From: JACNKV01 sp964388155
GTDB taxonomy: Bacteria; Fidelibacterota; Marinisomatia; Marinisomatales; JACNKV01
Direction of reading: 5' to 3'
Length of the DNA: 64,000 nucleotides
NCBI GenBank assembly: GCA_964388155.1
Contig: CAYLYH010000002.1
Coordinates: forward strand, 62,001 to 126,000
The translations under genes and the position numbers were made by a program. Of this stretch, positions 18,693 to 28,023 are shown piece by piece (position 1 is the first letter of the stretch; every line of letters starts with the position of its first letter). Under the pieces are notes generated by a model. That model worked only from the letters and a program-made list of their open reading frames with translations, was not told where the DNA came from and did no database searches.

Positions 18693-18929
18693 AATACGAC
18701 AATGGATATAGGTCTTTACTTGACACGTATCTAAATGCCGTCAAACCCGGTCTTCGATGCGGTCATGCACTTTACCTGAATGACCACATTCAGGACAAAC
18801 ACCCTCTTGCATTCCAGGCCATTCTACATATACATCTACTCCGTCTTTTTCCATCGATAAATCTATCCGAACTATTGACCAAGGAGGATGTCTCTCTAAC
18901 AACTGTGTAAAAAGTTCTTTATCATTCAT
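18693..18929 (-). pseudogene. ISL3-family transposase, N-terminal remnant
   Basis: From an ATG at 18929 the frame reads PPWSIVRIDLSMEKDGVDVYVEW and a zinc-ribbon-type CPECG, the N-terminal pattern of ISL3 transposases. After EDRV there is a TGA at 18741 where relatives have tryptophan. The frame then continues with family-like RHLDTCQVKTYIHCRI until about 18693, where similarity stops. So it is an N-terminal fragment of about 78 codons broken by one nonsense change, and the catalytic DDE part is gone. No terminal inverted repeats were recognised. Confidence 0.7.
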
Positions 18930-19002
18930 CTCTTAATCTAACATCTTTTTTAATCCATTTTCCACACTAAACCCTGAAGAGCAAAAAAATATAACAAATC
19001 TA

Positions 19003-19031
19003 TTGACACGTGTGGGTTTCATTGGTAGACT
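19003..19031 (+). promoter_or_regulatory. Predicted promoter of the dcw cluster
   Basis: A perfect TTGACA at 19003-19008, a 17-base spacer and TAGACT at 19026-19031 as a weak -10, about 40 bases before the mraZ ATG. The first MraZ box lies within the spacer. Confidence 0.55.
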
Positions 19032-19047
19032 TGTGGGTAGCTGTGGG
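19012..19047 (+). promoter_or_regulatory. MraZ box array upstream of mraZ
   Basis: Three exact GTGGG boxes on the plus strand, at 19012-19016, 19033-19037 and 19043-19047, each inside TGTGGGT. A degenerate TTGGT at 19022 fills the missing 10-base position. MraZ of other bacteria binds TGGG-type direct repeats with one-helical-turn spacing and represses its own operon. The boxes overlap and follow the predicted promoter, as expected for autorepression. Confidence 0.75.
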
Positions 19048-19070
19048 TAATTATCCCATATTTTGAGCCA

Positions 19071-19535
19071 ATGACACTGAGTAAAAATACATTCACTGGA
19101 GAGTACTCATATTCCATTGATGCGAAAGGACGCGTCAATATTCCTGCGAAGTTTCGGCAGGTATTATCCAAGGACAACAACAACACGTTTGTCATAACAC
19201 GCGGTCAGGACACCTGCATCTGGGTATATCCGCTCACCGTATGGCAACAAATCGAAACCGAATTAAAACAACTTTCTGCATTGTCTGCCATAAACCGAAC
19301 ATTTATTCGAAATACCGTTCGGCATGCATCATTCACGACCTATGACAAACAAGGTCGCATTTTATTAACACCTTCTCTTATTGACTATGCAGGTTTGTCA
19401 AAGGATGTGTTAATTATCGGGATGGTAAATAAAATAGAATTATGGAATCCTGAAACATTGATAAAAGTCGACCAAGAAAACATGAAGATCGAACAACATT
19501 CTTATGATGATCTCGCTGATAAAATTATTCTCTGA
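19071..19535 (+). CDS. mraZ: MraZ transcriptional regulator of the dcw cluster
   Basis: A 154-residue protein with two SpoVT-AbrB-like repeats. The first holds YSIDAKGRVNIPAKFR and the second FTTYDKQGRILLTPSLIDYAGL, each with the DxKGR-type DNA-contacting loop. MraZ forms a ring and binds the GTGGG repeats upstream of its own gene. First gene of the cluster; its stop region overlaps the rsmH start by one base. The start is the ATG at 19071, which follows a GAGCC stretch rather than a strong ribosome binding site. Confidence 0.96.
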   Translation: MTLSKNTFTGEYSYSIDAKGRVNIPAKFRQVLSKDNNNTFVITRGQDTCIWVYPLTVWQQIETELKQLSALSAINRTFIRNTVRHASFTTYDKQGRILLTPSLIDYAGLSKDVLIIGMVNKIELWNPETLIKVDQENMKIEQHSYDDLADKIIL

Positions 19536-20428
19536 TGAGACCGGGGACGGAACCTTCACCAATTCATATTCCAGTTATGGTGCCGGAGGTTCTTTCCTAT
19601 CTCAACGTACGTCCGGATGGTGTTTATCTGGACGGTACAGTCGGTCTTGGAGGGCACGCCAAGCACATTCTCTCCCATCTGAATTCGGATGGGAGGTTTG
19701 TCGGGGTTGATCGTGATGCGAGGGCTTTGGATATTTGTAAAGAAACAATCCACGCCTTCACGACCCCAATTTCTCTCCACAACAGATCCTACGACACAAT
19801 ACCGAATCTCCTTCGTTCCGAGGAGATTCCTCCCGTGAACGGAATCCTGCTTGATCTTGGACTTTCTTCACTGCAACTAAGCTCAGCAGAAAGAGGATTT
19901 GCCTACTCTACAGACGGACCTTTGGATATGCGATTTGATCCTGAATCCGGAGTAACCGCAGAATCAATAATCCAAAATTCAACCGAAAATGAGTTGGCCG
20001 ATATTTTATATCAATACGGAGAAGAACGCCATTCCAGGCGAATTGCCAGGTATATTAAAAAAGCGGCATCAATGACAACAATTAGTGATTTACTGGAAAG
20101 CATCAGAAGATGCACCGCCCCCGCTCATCGCCAACGAACACTCGCTCGTGTCTTTCAGGCACTGAGAATCGCCGTCAATAACGAGCTTGATTATCTACAC
20201 CATTTTTTAGATACGTTTATAGACAGTCTCGCAATTGGGGGTAGGATTGTCATCATAAGTTATCATTCACTTGAGGATCGGCCGGTTAAGCATAGCTTTA
20301 AACAACTTAATCGGGACGGACGTTTACGCATCTTGACAAAAAAACCAATTACACCGTCAATAGACGAAGTCGCGACAAATTCAAAAGCTCGCAGTGCCAA
20401 ACTCCGTGCTGCAGAAAGGATTATCTAA
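19535..20428 (+). CDS. rsmH: 16S rRNA (cytosine(1402)-N4)-methyltransferase RsmH
   Basis: A SAM-dependent methyltransferase that modifies C1402 in the ribosomal decoding centre. HIPVMVPEVLSYL begins the domain, DGTVGLGGHAKHIL is the SAM-binding loop, GILLDLGLSSLQL and RGFAYSTDGPLDMRFD are family hallmarks, and ISYHSLEDRPVKHSFKQL is near the C-terminus. At 297 residues it has normal length. It begins one base before the mraZ stop ends and shares a base with ftsL, so translation is probably coupled. Confidence 0.97.
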   Translation: MRPGTEPSPIHIPVMVPEVLSYLNVRPDGVYLDGTVGLGGHAKHILSHLNSDGRFVGVDRDARALDICKETIHAFTTPISLHNRSYDTIPNLLRSEEIPPVNGILLDLGLSSLQLSSAERGFAYSTDGPLDMRFDPESGVTAESIIQNSTENELADILYQYGEERHSRRIARYIKKAASMTTISDLLESIRRCTAPAHRQRTLARVFQALRIAVNNELDYLHHFLDTFIDSLAIGGRIVIISYHSLEDRPVKHSFKQLNRDGRLRILTKKPITPSIDEVATNSKARSAKLRAAERII

Positions 20429-20757
20429 TGGGTAAAAAAAGAGTATCGAAAAAACAAAAAGAACTGTTGCAAACGTTGATGTTTTTCTTCGTAACTATTG
20501 TGTCAATCGCCGGATTAATCTCATATTTATGGGTATACACGGAGGTTGATGAAACGCTTCTTGCTTTGGAAGTCCAGCAGTTCACGGTTAAGGAATTATT
20601 GAACGATATCAAAGAATTGGAAAGCGATATTGAGTCCTTGTCCAGGGCGGATGTTATCTCGTCTCGGGCAAGGAAAGAATTGGGAATGGTCTCCGCAAAT
20701 CCGGAAACGCTTTCTATCCAAATTGTGACTGCAGGTTTATTTGCCAGGGATGACTAA
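20428..20757 (+). CDS. ftsL: FtsL-like cell-division protein
   Basis: A 109-residue bitopic membrane protein between rsmH and ftsI, the canonical ftsL position. It has a basic cytoplasmic N-terminus (GKKRVSKKQKE), one membrane segment (about residues 17-36) and an extracytoplasmic coiled-coil-like stretch (LALEVQQFTVKELLNDIKEL), ending in ARKELGMVSANPETL as in FtsL/DivIC proteins. FtsL joins FtsQ and FtsB to activate the FtsW-FtsI synthase. The assignment rests mainly on position and topology, because FtsL sequences are poorly conserved. Confidence 0.88.
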   Translation: MGKKRVSKKQKELLQTLMFFFVTIVSIAGLISYLWVYTEVDETLLALEVQQFTVKELLNDIKELESDIESLSRADVISSRARKELGMVSANPETLSIQIVTAGLFARDD

Positions 20758-22738
20758 AACCTACCTAAAATTTCGCGGGCGTATTACCGTAGTTTCTGTT
20801 TTCATCCTCTTCAGTTGGGTTGTCCTATCCGTCTCGTTATTTAGAGTGCAAATTTTGAATGGTGCCATTTATCGGGCGCAAGGATTAAAACAAGGTCAGA
20901 GCAGGGAAAACCTCCCTGCTATACGTGGAAATATCTACGACAGAAATAATACACCGTTAACCCGGAATATCATTCACTACACATTTGCTGCTTATCCTTC
21001 CAAAGTGAAAGATAAATCCGAGCTTGCACAAACCATGTCGAAGATTACCGGTCGCCAATCTGAATTTTATCTGAAAAAATTAACGTCTGGAAATAATTTT
21101 ATTTATCTTGAACGAAATCTCAGAAAAGATAAATGTACAGAGCTCATCACAAATCCTTTGGAAGGATTGATTGTTGAGCGAAATTCCAGAAGATTTTACC
21201 CTCACGGACATATTGCTTCCCAAATCGTTGGATGTTCCGATGTGGATGACCGGGGTATCACAGGTATCGAAAATCGGTTTGAAGAATTTCTGCGTGGGCA
21301 ACCCGGATGGATTGTAAAACAACGGAATGCCCTTGGTGGGGCAAATCCAAAAAATAGTTATCCGATAAAAGCTCCCATCGATGGGGAAAATATTCAACTC
21401 ACGATTGATCTGGATTATCAATCCATTCTTCAGGAGGAGCTGGAAGCTCAACGGATAAAAACCAATGCAACATCGGCAACCGGGATAATCATAAACCCCC
21501 ATACGGGTGAAATTTTTGCAATGGCATCCGTTCCTGACTTCGACCCGAACCGTCCTTCTTCAGCAAAGACAGAGTATCAAAAACTTCGGGCTATTACCGA
21601 TCAGTTTGAACCCGGTTCCACGTTTAAAATTGTGGCGGCTACCGCTGCACTTAAAACACGCACGGTAGACCCTGAGGACGAATTTAACTGTGAAAATGGT
21701 TCATTCTTGTATAAAAATATACGAATCAATGATCACGAAGAATACGGTACATTAACCTTTGCACAAATTATTCAGCATTCCAGCAATGTCGGAATGATAA
21801 AAATCGCTGAAACTGTGGGAAAAACATCTCTTTATAAAATTGCCCGTAACTATGGATTCGGATCATTAACAAATATCTCTCTTCTTGGTGAAACGTCCGG
21901 AACACTCCGTTTGCCAAAAGATTGGAGTGATTTGTCTCTGGCAGAAGTATCGATGGGACATGAAGTAGCCGTCACAGCCCTTCAACTGGCTGTGAGCTAC
22001 TCTGCCATTGCGAACGGTGGATTTTTAATCAAACCAAGAATTGTACGCCAAATTGTTAATGCTAATGGCGCAGTTATGTACAGGGAAAGACCTGAAGTGA
22101 TTCGCCAGGTTACACATCCCTCCGTCATGGATGATTTAAAATCAATGCTATCAATGGTTGTCCAAAGCGGGACGGGCATGTCTGCAAATATCCCTGGATG
22201 GAACGTGGCAGGAAAAACAGGAACTGCACAAAAATTTATTGATGGACGATATTCCAAATCCAAATATATTTCAAATTTTGCAGGGTTTTTTCCTGTCGAA
22301 AATCCGCAATTGTTGGCTGTTATCGTATTGGACGAACCCAACCCTCCTTATCATTGGGGGGCAACGGGTGCGGCACCGGTATTTAAAAAAGTAATGCAGC
22401 GGATTATCAACATGGACGATACAATCAAAATTCCGTCGCCGTCTGATCATCAGGATGAACCCCAAAACGTTTTGTTTGCAGGCGATCAAAGGACTAAACC
22501 GGCAGTTCCCACAACACAGAATCCTCCTTTACTACGACACTCTGTTACCGTTAAGGAGAATTCGTCGTCAATTACAGTACCGGATGTGCGCGGAATGAGT
22601 CTTCGCAAAGCTATTACGGTTATTCGTAAATCCGGGTTAAGAACAAAACTAAGTGGATCCGGGAAGGTATTTTGGCAAAGTCCGAGGCCGGGAACAATCT
22701 TAAAATCCGGAGATATATGTACCATAGGATTGAAATGA
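20750..22738 (+). CDS. ftsI: FtsI/PBP2-type peptidoglycan transpeptidase with PASTA domain
   Basis: A monofunctional class B penicillin-binding protein for septal cross-linking. After a short cytoplasmic tail it has one membrane anchor (about residues 10-32), a dimerisation domain starting RGNIYDRNNTPLTRN, and a transpeptidase domain with the active serine in PGSTFK (S290), SSN and AGKTGTAQ motifs. A single PASTA domain ends the protein (about residues 607-662: VPDVRGMSLRKAI), which is absent from Escherichia coli FtsI but present in many other phyla. ATG 20750 is preferred over TTG 20741. It overlaps ftsL by 8 bases and murE by 4 (ATGA). Confidence 0.95.
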   Translation: MTKTYLKFRGRITVVSVFILFSWVVLSVSLFRVQILNGAIYRAQGLKQGQSRENLPAIRGNIYDRNNTPLTRNIIHYTFAAYPSKVKDKSELAQTMSKITGRQSEFYLKKLTSGNNFIYLERNLRKDKCTELITNPLEGLIVERNSRRFYPHGHIASQIVGCSDVDDRGITGIENRFEEFLRGQPGWIVKQRNALGGANPKNSYPIKAPIDGENIQLTIDLDYQSILQEELEAQRIKTNATSATGIIINPHTGEIFAMASVPDFDPNRPSSAKTEYQKLRAITDQFEPGSTFKIVAATAALKTRTVDPEDEFNCENGSFLYKNIRINDHEEYGTLTFAQIIQHSSNVGMIKIAETVGKTSLYKIARNYGFGSLTNISLLGETSGTLRLPKDWSDLSLAEVSMGHEVAVTALQLAVSYSAIANGGFLIKPRIVRQIVNANGAVMYRERPEVIRQVTHPSVMDDLKSMLSMVVQSGTGMSANIPGWNVAGKTGTAQKFIDGRYSKSKYISNFAGFFPVENPQLLAVIVLDEPNPPYHWGATGAAPVFKKVMQRIINMDDTIKIPSPSDHQDEPQNVLFAGDQRTKPAVPTTQNPPLLRHSVTVKENSSSITVPDVRGMSLRKAITVIRKSGLRTKLSGSGKVFWQSPRPGTILKSGDICTIGLK

Positions 22739-24180
22739 AACGACGTCTCGATTCACTAATCACATCTTTGGTACAACCGGACTATTCGTTACCGAGCACC
22801 TATGTTTCCGGCATTGCGTTGCATTCCAATGATGTTAAAGAAGGCTATCTTTATATTGCGATTCCGGGAACAAAATTTGACGGGCATGATTTCATTCCAG
22901 ATGCCGTTTCAAAGGGGGCATCTGCGGTGATTACAAATGGACGGGATTTGGGAGACTTGCCTATTCCACAAATCAAAATAGCAAACCCACGGCGCGCAGC
23001 ATCTATCCTTGCAGCTGAGTTTTATGGACATCCGTCAAAAAAGCTTACCGTGGTAGGTATTACAGGAACAAACGGAAAGACAACGACTGTTTCCTTGCTA
23101 ACTTCAATTCTGAAATCGCACGGGTTCAAGACAGCACAGATGGGAACGCTTGGATTAATTGCCGATGGATATCCTCAGCAAAAAACATTGACAACCTCTG
23201 ACCCGGTTTCGCTTCATAAAACATTCTCAGATCTACTTCGGAACGACTTTACACACGTCGTCATGGAAGTCTCCAGTCACGCTCTTCATCAATTGCGCGT
23301 AGCCGATGTGGATTTTAACATTGCCGTGTTTACCAATTTAACACCGGAACATTTGGATTATCACGGTTCAATGGAGGAGTATTACCACACGAAGGCGAAA
23401 TTATTTCAGACATTGCCAATCACAGCCACGGCGGTTGTGAACACCGATGATTCTTACGGAGAAAAAATTTGCAGTGGTTGTTCCGCACCAACGCTAACAA
23501 CGTCGATTTCCTCAGAAAATGATATCCATTTTCAACACGTACAAATCTCTGCCACCGGCATTAGTGGAGACATTCGGGCGGGCGAACATATTTACCATAT
23601 CGAATCCTCGCTCATTGGACAGTTTAATTTGGAAAATATTCTTTCCGCGGTAGCATCAGCCCACGCGATGGGCATTCCCGCATCAGCAATTGTAGCCGGC
23701 ATTCGTGATTGCCTCGTCATCCCCGGGCGGATGGAGACGTTCACAACAACGACAAAAGGCACTGTCATTGTCGATTACGCACACACGCCAGACTCCTATG
23801 AAAAAGTTTTAAGTACCATTCGGGGATTGTCTCACGGAAGGATGTCTGTTCTCTTTGGTGTCGGTGGAGACAGAGATGCGTCCAAACGTCCCGTCATGGC
23901 ATCTATCGCGGAAAAATACGCCGATTTCTGCTACATCACTCCCGACAATCCACGCTGGGATAACCCCTCTGCTCTTAACGATGAAGTTGTTTCCGGATTT
24001 ATTGGAATATCACATCAAGTATTTCTCGACCGTGGCAAGGCACTTAAAACAGCATTAGCGACATTAAAGAATGGAGATGTCCTTATTGTCCTTGGTAAGG
24101 GACGTGAAGAGTATCAGGATGTCCGCGGTGAAAAAGTTCCGTACTCTGACATCAAGATTATTCAGAGTTATTGCATATGA
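22735..24180 (+). CDS. murE: UDP-MurNAc-tripeptide synthetase MurE (meso-DAP type)
   Basis: The Mur ligase that adds the third stem-peptide residue in the cytoplasm. It has the P-loop GITGTNGKTTTVSLL, the MurE segment TTSDPVSLHK, HLDYHGSMEEYYHTKAKLF and the C-terminal VDYAHTPDSYEKVL. The motif DNPR in ITPDNPRWDNPS selects meso-diaminopimelate, so this bacterium should have DAP-type peptidoglycan. The start is the ATG at 22735, overlapping the ftsI stop as ATGA; an open frame extends upstream to 22672, but that part lies inside ftsI. Confidence 0.96.
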   Translation: MKRRLDSLITSLVQPDYSLPSTYVSGIALHSNDVKEGYLYIAIPGTKFDGHDFIPDAVSKGASAVITNGRDLGDLPIPQIKIANPRRAASILAAEFYGHPSKKLTVVGITGTNGKTTTVSLLTSILKSHGFKTAQMGTLGLIADGYPQQKTLTTSDPVSLHKTFSDLLRNDFTHVVMEVSSHALHQLRVADVDFNIAVFTNLTPEHLDYHGSMEEYYHTKAKLFQTLPITATAVVNTDDSYGEKICSGCSAPTLTTSISSENDIHFQHVQISATGISGDIRAGEHIYHIESSLIGQFNLENILSAVASAHAMGIPASAIVAGIRDCLVIPGRMETFTTTTKGTVIVDYAHTPDSYEKVLSTIRGLSHGRMSVLFGVGGDRDASKRPVMASIAEKYADFCYITPDNPRWDNPSALNDEVVSGFIGISHQVFLDRGKALKTALATLKNGDVLIVLGKGREEYQDVRGEKVPYSDIKIIQSYCI

Positions 24181-25517
24181 GAATCCAGCTTCCAAACCCA
24201 ACGGCTTTCCAAAAAGTCTTTGCCGAAAGGATAGGGATAGTATTTGACAACCCGGTTACTGGGATAACAATTGACAGTCGCCGCGTTCAGCCGGGAGATC
24301 TTTATATCGCTCTAGAGGGTGAGCATGTTGACGGTCATCAATTTATCTCGGATGCTCAAAAAAAAGGTGCAGTTGCTTGCTTGGTACGTAAGCAGGAAGC
24401 ATCAATCGACAATTTGCAACAAATTGAGGTGGATGACCCTTTATCCACAATCGGCGACATCGCGCATTACTGGCGAAGACAATTTGACATTCCTGTTATC
24501 GGCATCACCGGGACCAACGGAAAAACCTCTACAAAAGAGTTGCTAAAACACATTTTTCAACATGAACATACTGTTCATGCGACTAAAGGAAACTTCAACA
24601 CATCAATAAGCCTGCCACTCACGTTGTTGCTGCTTAACGAAACGTACACAATCTCCGTTTTGGAAATGGGTGCAAGTACACCTGGCGACATTGCCTATTT
24701 AGCCAGGATTGCAAACCCCACTCACGGTTTGATTACCAATATTGCTCCGGCACACCTTGAAGGGTTTGGAAGTGTAGATAATATTGTGCAAGAAAAAAGA
24801 GAACTTTTCCATTCTTTAAAAAATGGCATCTCATTCCTCAATAAATCGGATAAATATATTTCTACATTCAGCAATGACGAAAAATCGATTACATTTGGAT
24901 TCACTCCGAATTGTGATTTTTCGGCAGACATTTATCATGAGAAAGATGATGGCATCACTCTTATTATCAATTCTGTGGAAATTCGAACGTTCTCACAAAA
25001 CATGTCTTTTGTGAAAAATGTACTTTCCGCGGCAGCGGTAGCTATAACAATGGGGATAAGTTGGGAAACGTTCCAAAACCAAATTCAAACCTTTACCCCT
25101 CCTGAGGGAAGATGCACATTAAAACAATTTAACAATGTCACCTTTATTGATGACACATACAATGCAAATTTAGAGTCTACATTAGCAGCGATTGATTATT
25201 TGAAATCATTTAATAATTCCGGACAGCAATATTTTATATTCGGAGATATGTTCGAACTCGGAGAAGAAACCATCTCTGCTCATCGAAAAATTGGTGAGAA
25301 ATGTATGCAGAAAAAACTGGACGGTGTATTCACGATTGGAGCAGAAACAAAAACAACAGATAACACTCTCAATTCCAGGATGCTTCACAAACATTTTTCT
25401 TCGAAAAATGACTGTATTTCAATCGTAGGCGCATTAATCAAACCGGGAGATGTCATCCTCGTTAAAGGATCGAGGGGAATGGAAATGGAAACAATTATCA
25501 AAGGATTAATCGGATAA
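24177..25517 (+). CDS. murF: UDP-MurNAc-tripeptide:D-Ala-D-Ala ligase MurF
   Basis: This Mur ligase attaches D-Ala-D-Ala to complete the pentapeptide. The N-terminal domain has GITIDSRRVQPGDLYIALEGEHVDGHQF, the ATP loop is GITGTNGKTSTKELL, and FIDDTYNANLESTLAAIDYL is a MurF hallmark. About 446 residues from the ATG at 24177, which overlaps the murE stop by 4 bases. The next gene, mraY, starts on its last base. Confidence 0.96.
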   Translation: MRIQLPNPTAFQKVFAERIGIVFDNPVTGITIDSRRVQPGDLYIALEGEHVDGHQFISDAQKKGAVACLVRKQEASIDNLQQIEVDDPLSTIGDIAHYWRRQFDIPVIGITGTNGKTSTKELLKHIFQHEHTVHATKGNFNTSISLPLTLLLLNETYTISVLEMGASTPGDIAYLARIANPTHGLITNIAPAHLEGFGSVDNIVQEKRELFHSLKNGISFLNKSDKYISTFSNDEKSITFGFTPNCDFSADIYHEKDDGITLIINSVEIRTFSQNMSFVKNVLSAAAVAITMGISWETFQNQIQTFTPPEGRCTLKQFNNVTFIDDTYNANLESTLAAIDYLKSFNNSGQQYFIFGDMFELGEETISAHRKIGEKCMQKKLDGVFTIGAETKTTDNTLNSRMLHKHFSSKNDCISIVGALIKPGDVILVKGSRGMEMETIIKGLIG

Positions 25518-26620
25518 TGCTTTTTTACTTCCTCTACCCATTAAAAGAATATTGGTCTATATTGAATATTTTCCAATACATTACATTTCGATCTGCCATG
25601 GCTGCGATTTCAGCGCTTGGCATAAGTTTCATTATAGGTCCGTGGGTCATCCACAAGCTACAAACTCACCAAATCGGTGAACAAATCCGATCCGACGGAC
25701 CAGAGACCCATCTCAAGAAGAAGGGCACGCCGACCATGGGAGGAGTACTCATTCTAACCGCGGTACTCCTCCCTACCCTACTCTTTGCAAAGTTGGATAA
25801 CATCTTTATTCAAATTGTTCTCATCGCGACGATCTGGATGGGTGTCATCGGATTCTTAGATGATTACTTAAAAGTCGTAAAGAAAAAGAAAAAAGGACTT
25901 ATCGCCATCTATAAACTGGTTGGTCAGATTCTTTTGGGTGTTATCGTTAGCTTTTGGATTTACAATGTTTCTGAATACTCGGGCAATTGGAATGCAACAT
26001 TCGTCCCTTTCATGAAAAACATGTACATTAATTTTGGGTTTTTCTATCCGTTAATTATTATACTCGTCATTACCGGCACATCCAATGCCGTCAATCTCAC
26101 CGACGGATTAGACGGACTCGCAACCGGTCTGTTGGCAATTGCTTTCACCGTTTTTGCAGCGATTACGTATATCACCGGTCGCGTGGATTTCTCAGAATAT
26201 CTTAATATTCTTTACCTTCCGGGAGCAGGAGAACTCACAATTTTTGCAGCCGCGATGGCAGGAGCATGCCTTGGATTCTTATGGTTTAACGCTGCGCCGG
26301 CGCAAGTGTTTATGGGAGATGTAGGCTCTCTGTCCACCGGAGCAGCTCTGGGGACGCTTGCCGTCTTATTAAAAAAAGAATTCTTACTGTTCATTATCGG
26401 TGGTGTGTTTGTTTGGGAAGCAATATCTGTGATGCTTCAAATGGGATATTTTCGCTGGACAAAGAAAATGACCGGGTCTGGAATACGCCTTTTTAAAATG
26501 GCGCCGATTCATCATCATTTTGAACTGAAAGGCTGGCCCGAAACACGAGTTGTCATCCGGTTTTGGATTATCGGAATTCTTTTAGCGTTGTTTTCACTCA
26601 CTACATTCAAAATCCGATGA
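25517..26620 (+). CDS. mraY: Phospho-MurNAc-pentapeptide transferase MraY
   Basis: An integral membrane enzyme of 367 residues with about ten helices. It transfers phospho-MurNAc-pentapeptide to undecaprenyl phosphate to form lipid I. Family landmarks: GTPTMGGVLI, the aspartates of GFLDDYLKVVKKKKKGL, NAVNLTDGLDGLATG, and the late histidine motif APIHHHFELKGWPETRVVIRFW. It begins on the last base of murF (TAATG) and overlaps murD by 4 bases. Confidence 0.97.
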   Translation: MLFYFLYPLKEYWSILNIFQYITFRSAMAAISALGISFIIGPWVIHKLQTHQIGEQIRSDGPETHLKKKGTPTMGGVLILTAVLLPTLLFAKLDNIFIQIVLIATIWMGVIGFLDDYLKVVKKKKKGLIAIYKLVGQILLGVIVSFWIYNVSEYSGNWNATFVPFMKNMYINFGFFYPLIIILVITGTSNAVNLTDGLDGLATGLLAIAFTVFAAITYITGRVDFSEYLNILYLPGAGELTIFAAAMAGACLGFLWFNAAPAQVFMGDVGSLSTGAALGTLAVLLKKEFLLFIIGGVFVWEAISVMLQMGYFRWTKKMTGSGIRLFKMAPIHHHFELKGWPETRVVIRFWIIGILLALFSLTTFKIR

Positions 26621-28005
26621 TCAATATTCAAACACGAAATAGCATTAATATTCGAGGAAAATTTATCTCAGTTATCGGTTTGGGTAAAAGCGGGACGTCT
26701 GCTGCGCAACTTGCTCATCACATGGGGGGTATCGTATTTGCCAGTGACCCTAGCACAACCAATGAGGTTCAGCGGAATGTCATTACACTTGAATCCTATG
26801 ACATTGATTGCGAGTGCGGTGAACATTCTGAAAGGATTTATAACGCTGACCTATGGATAGTCTCTCCGGGTGTACCTATGGATGCTGAGATTATTGTTGA
26901 AGCGAAAAATCAGAATATTCCGGTTGTGAGTGAAATAGAATTTGCAAGTTGGTTTACAGATGCACCCGTGATTGCCGTTACCGGATCCAACGGAAAAACT
27001 ACCACCGTTCATGCATTAAAACAAATGTGTCAAACACAAGATATCCATCCTGTCCTCGCAGGAAATATGGGAGTCCCTTTCTCTGAAATGATCTTGAATG
27101 ACTTAAAATCGCTGGACACAAAGCGCATTTACATCCTTGAAATCTCAAGTTTTCAGATGGAGTTTATTCATCACTTCAAGCCGTCTATTTCTGTGTTTCT
27201 CAACATCTCTCCCGACCACTTGGATAGATATCTCACCATGGATGATTACGTCAATGCAAAAATGGCAATGATGGCGAAACAAACTAAGGACGATACGCTT
27301 ATCTACTTTGCAGATGATCCAATTTTGGTTGAAAAAATATCTACATCGCCTGCAAAAAAAATTGCATACACTCTTAATGCTGATTCTACGGCTCCGTTTC
27401 GAGTCGAAAATGATAAAATTCTTAATGAAGAGCACGCCACGCTTATCAGAACAAATGAGGTTTCTCTCCCCGGATTGCATAACTTAACCAACCTTTTAGC
27501 CTCTGCAACTGCTGCACATTATGTCGGAATATCAGATGACAATATTTCGGAAGTTATGCGCAATTACTCTGGCGTTCCACATCGGCTGGAGCGTGTTTCA
27601 TCCATCTCCGGGGTACAATACGTAAATGATTCTAAAGCGACAAATATTGATGCGGTTTGTGTTGCCCTGGAAAGCTACACAGAACCGCTAATTCTCATTC
27701 TTGGTGGGAAATTTAAGGGAGGGGATTTTAAAGATTTGCTTCCGCATGCGAACAATTTAAAAAAAGTTTTGGCATACGGACAGGCTCAAAATATCGTTGC
27801 AACAGCTCTAGGGGATGCGGTAAGTCTATCCAAAACAGAGAGACTTAAAGATGCTGTTGCAATGAGTCATACACTTGCTCAGCCGGGGGATGTTGTTTTG
27901 CTGTCACCCGGTTGTTCGAGTTTCGACCAGTTTTCAGATTTTGAAGACCGCGGAAATCAGTTCAAACATTGGGTACGTCAGTTGGACGTGAGACGTGGAC
28001 ATTAA
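26617..28005 (+). CDS. murD: UDP-MurNAc-L-Ala:D-Glu ligase MurD
   Basis: The Mur ligase adding D-glutamate to UDP-MurNAc-L-Ala. It has an N-terminal Rossmann-like segment (VIGLGKSGTSAAQLAHHMGG), ATP loop VTGSNGKTTTVHAL, NISPDHLDRY, GVPHRLERV, NDSKATNIDAV and GGKFKGGDF, all typical of MurD. About 462 residues from ATG 26617, which forms an ATGA overlap with mraY; the open frame extends upstream to 26563, but that part is inside mraY. Confidence 0.96.
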   Translation: MINIQTRNSINIRGKFISVIGLGKSGTSAAQLAHHMGGIVFASDPSTTNEVQRNVITLESYDIDCECGEHSERIYNADLWIVSPGVPMDAEIIVEAKNQNIPVVSEIEFASWFTDAPVIAVTGSNGKTTTVHALKQMCQTQDIHPVLAGNMGVPFSEMILNDLKSLDTKRIYILEISSFQMEFIHHFKPSISVFLNISPDHLDRYLTMDDYVNAKMAMMAKQTKDDTLIYFADDPILVEKISTSPAKKIAYTLNADSTAPFRVENDKILNEEHATLIRTNEVSLPGLHNLTNLLASATAAHYVGISDDNISEVMRNYSGVPHRLERVSSISGVQYVNDSKATNIDAVCVALESYTEPLILILGGKFKGGDFKDLLPHANNLKKVLAYGQAQNIVATALGDAVSLSKTERLKDAVAMSHTLAQPGDVVLLSPGCSSFDQFSDFEDRGNQFKHWVRQLDVRRGH

Positions 28006-28023
28006 CACGATAACACTCTAACA

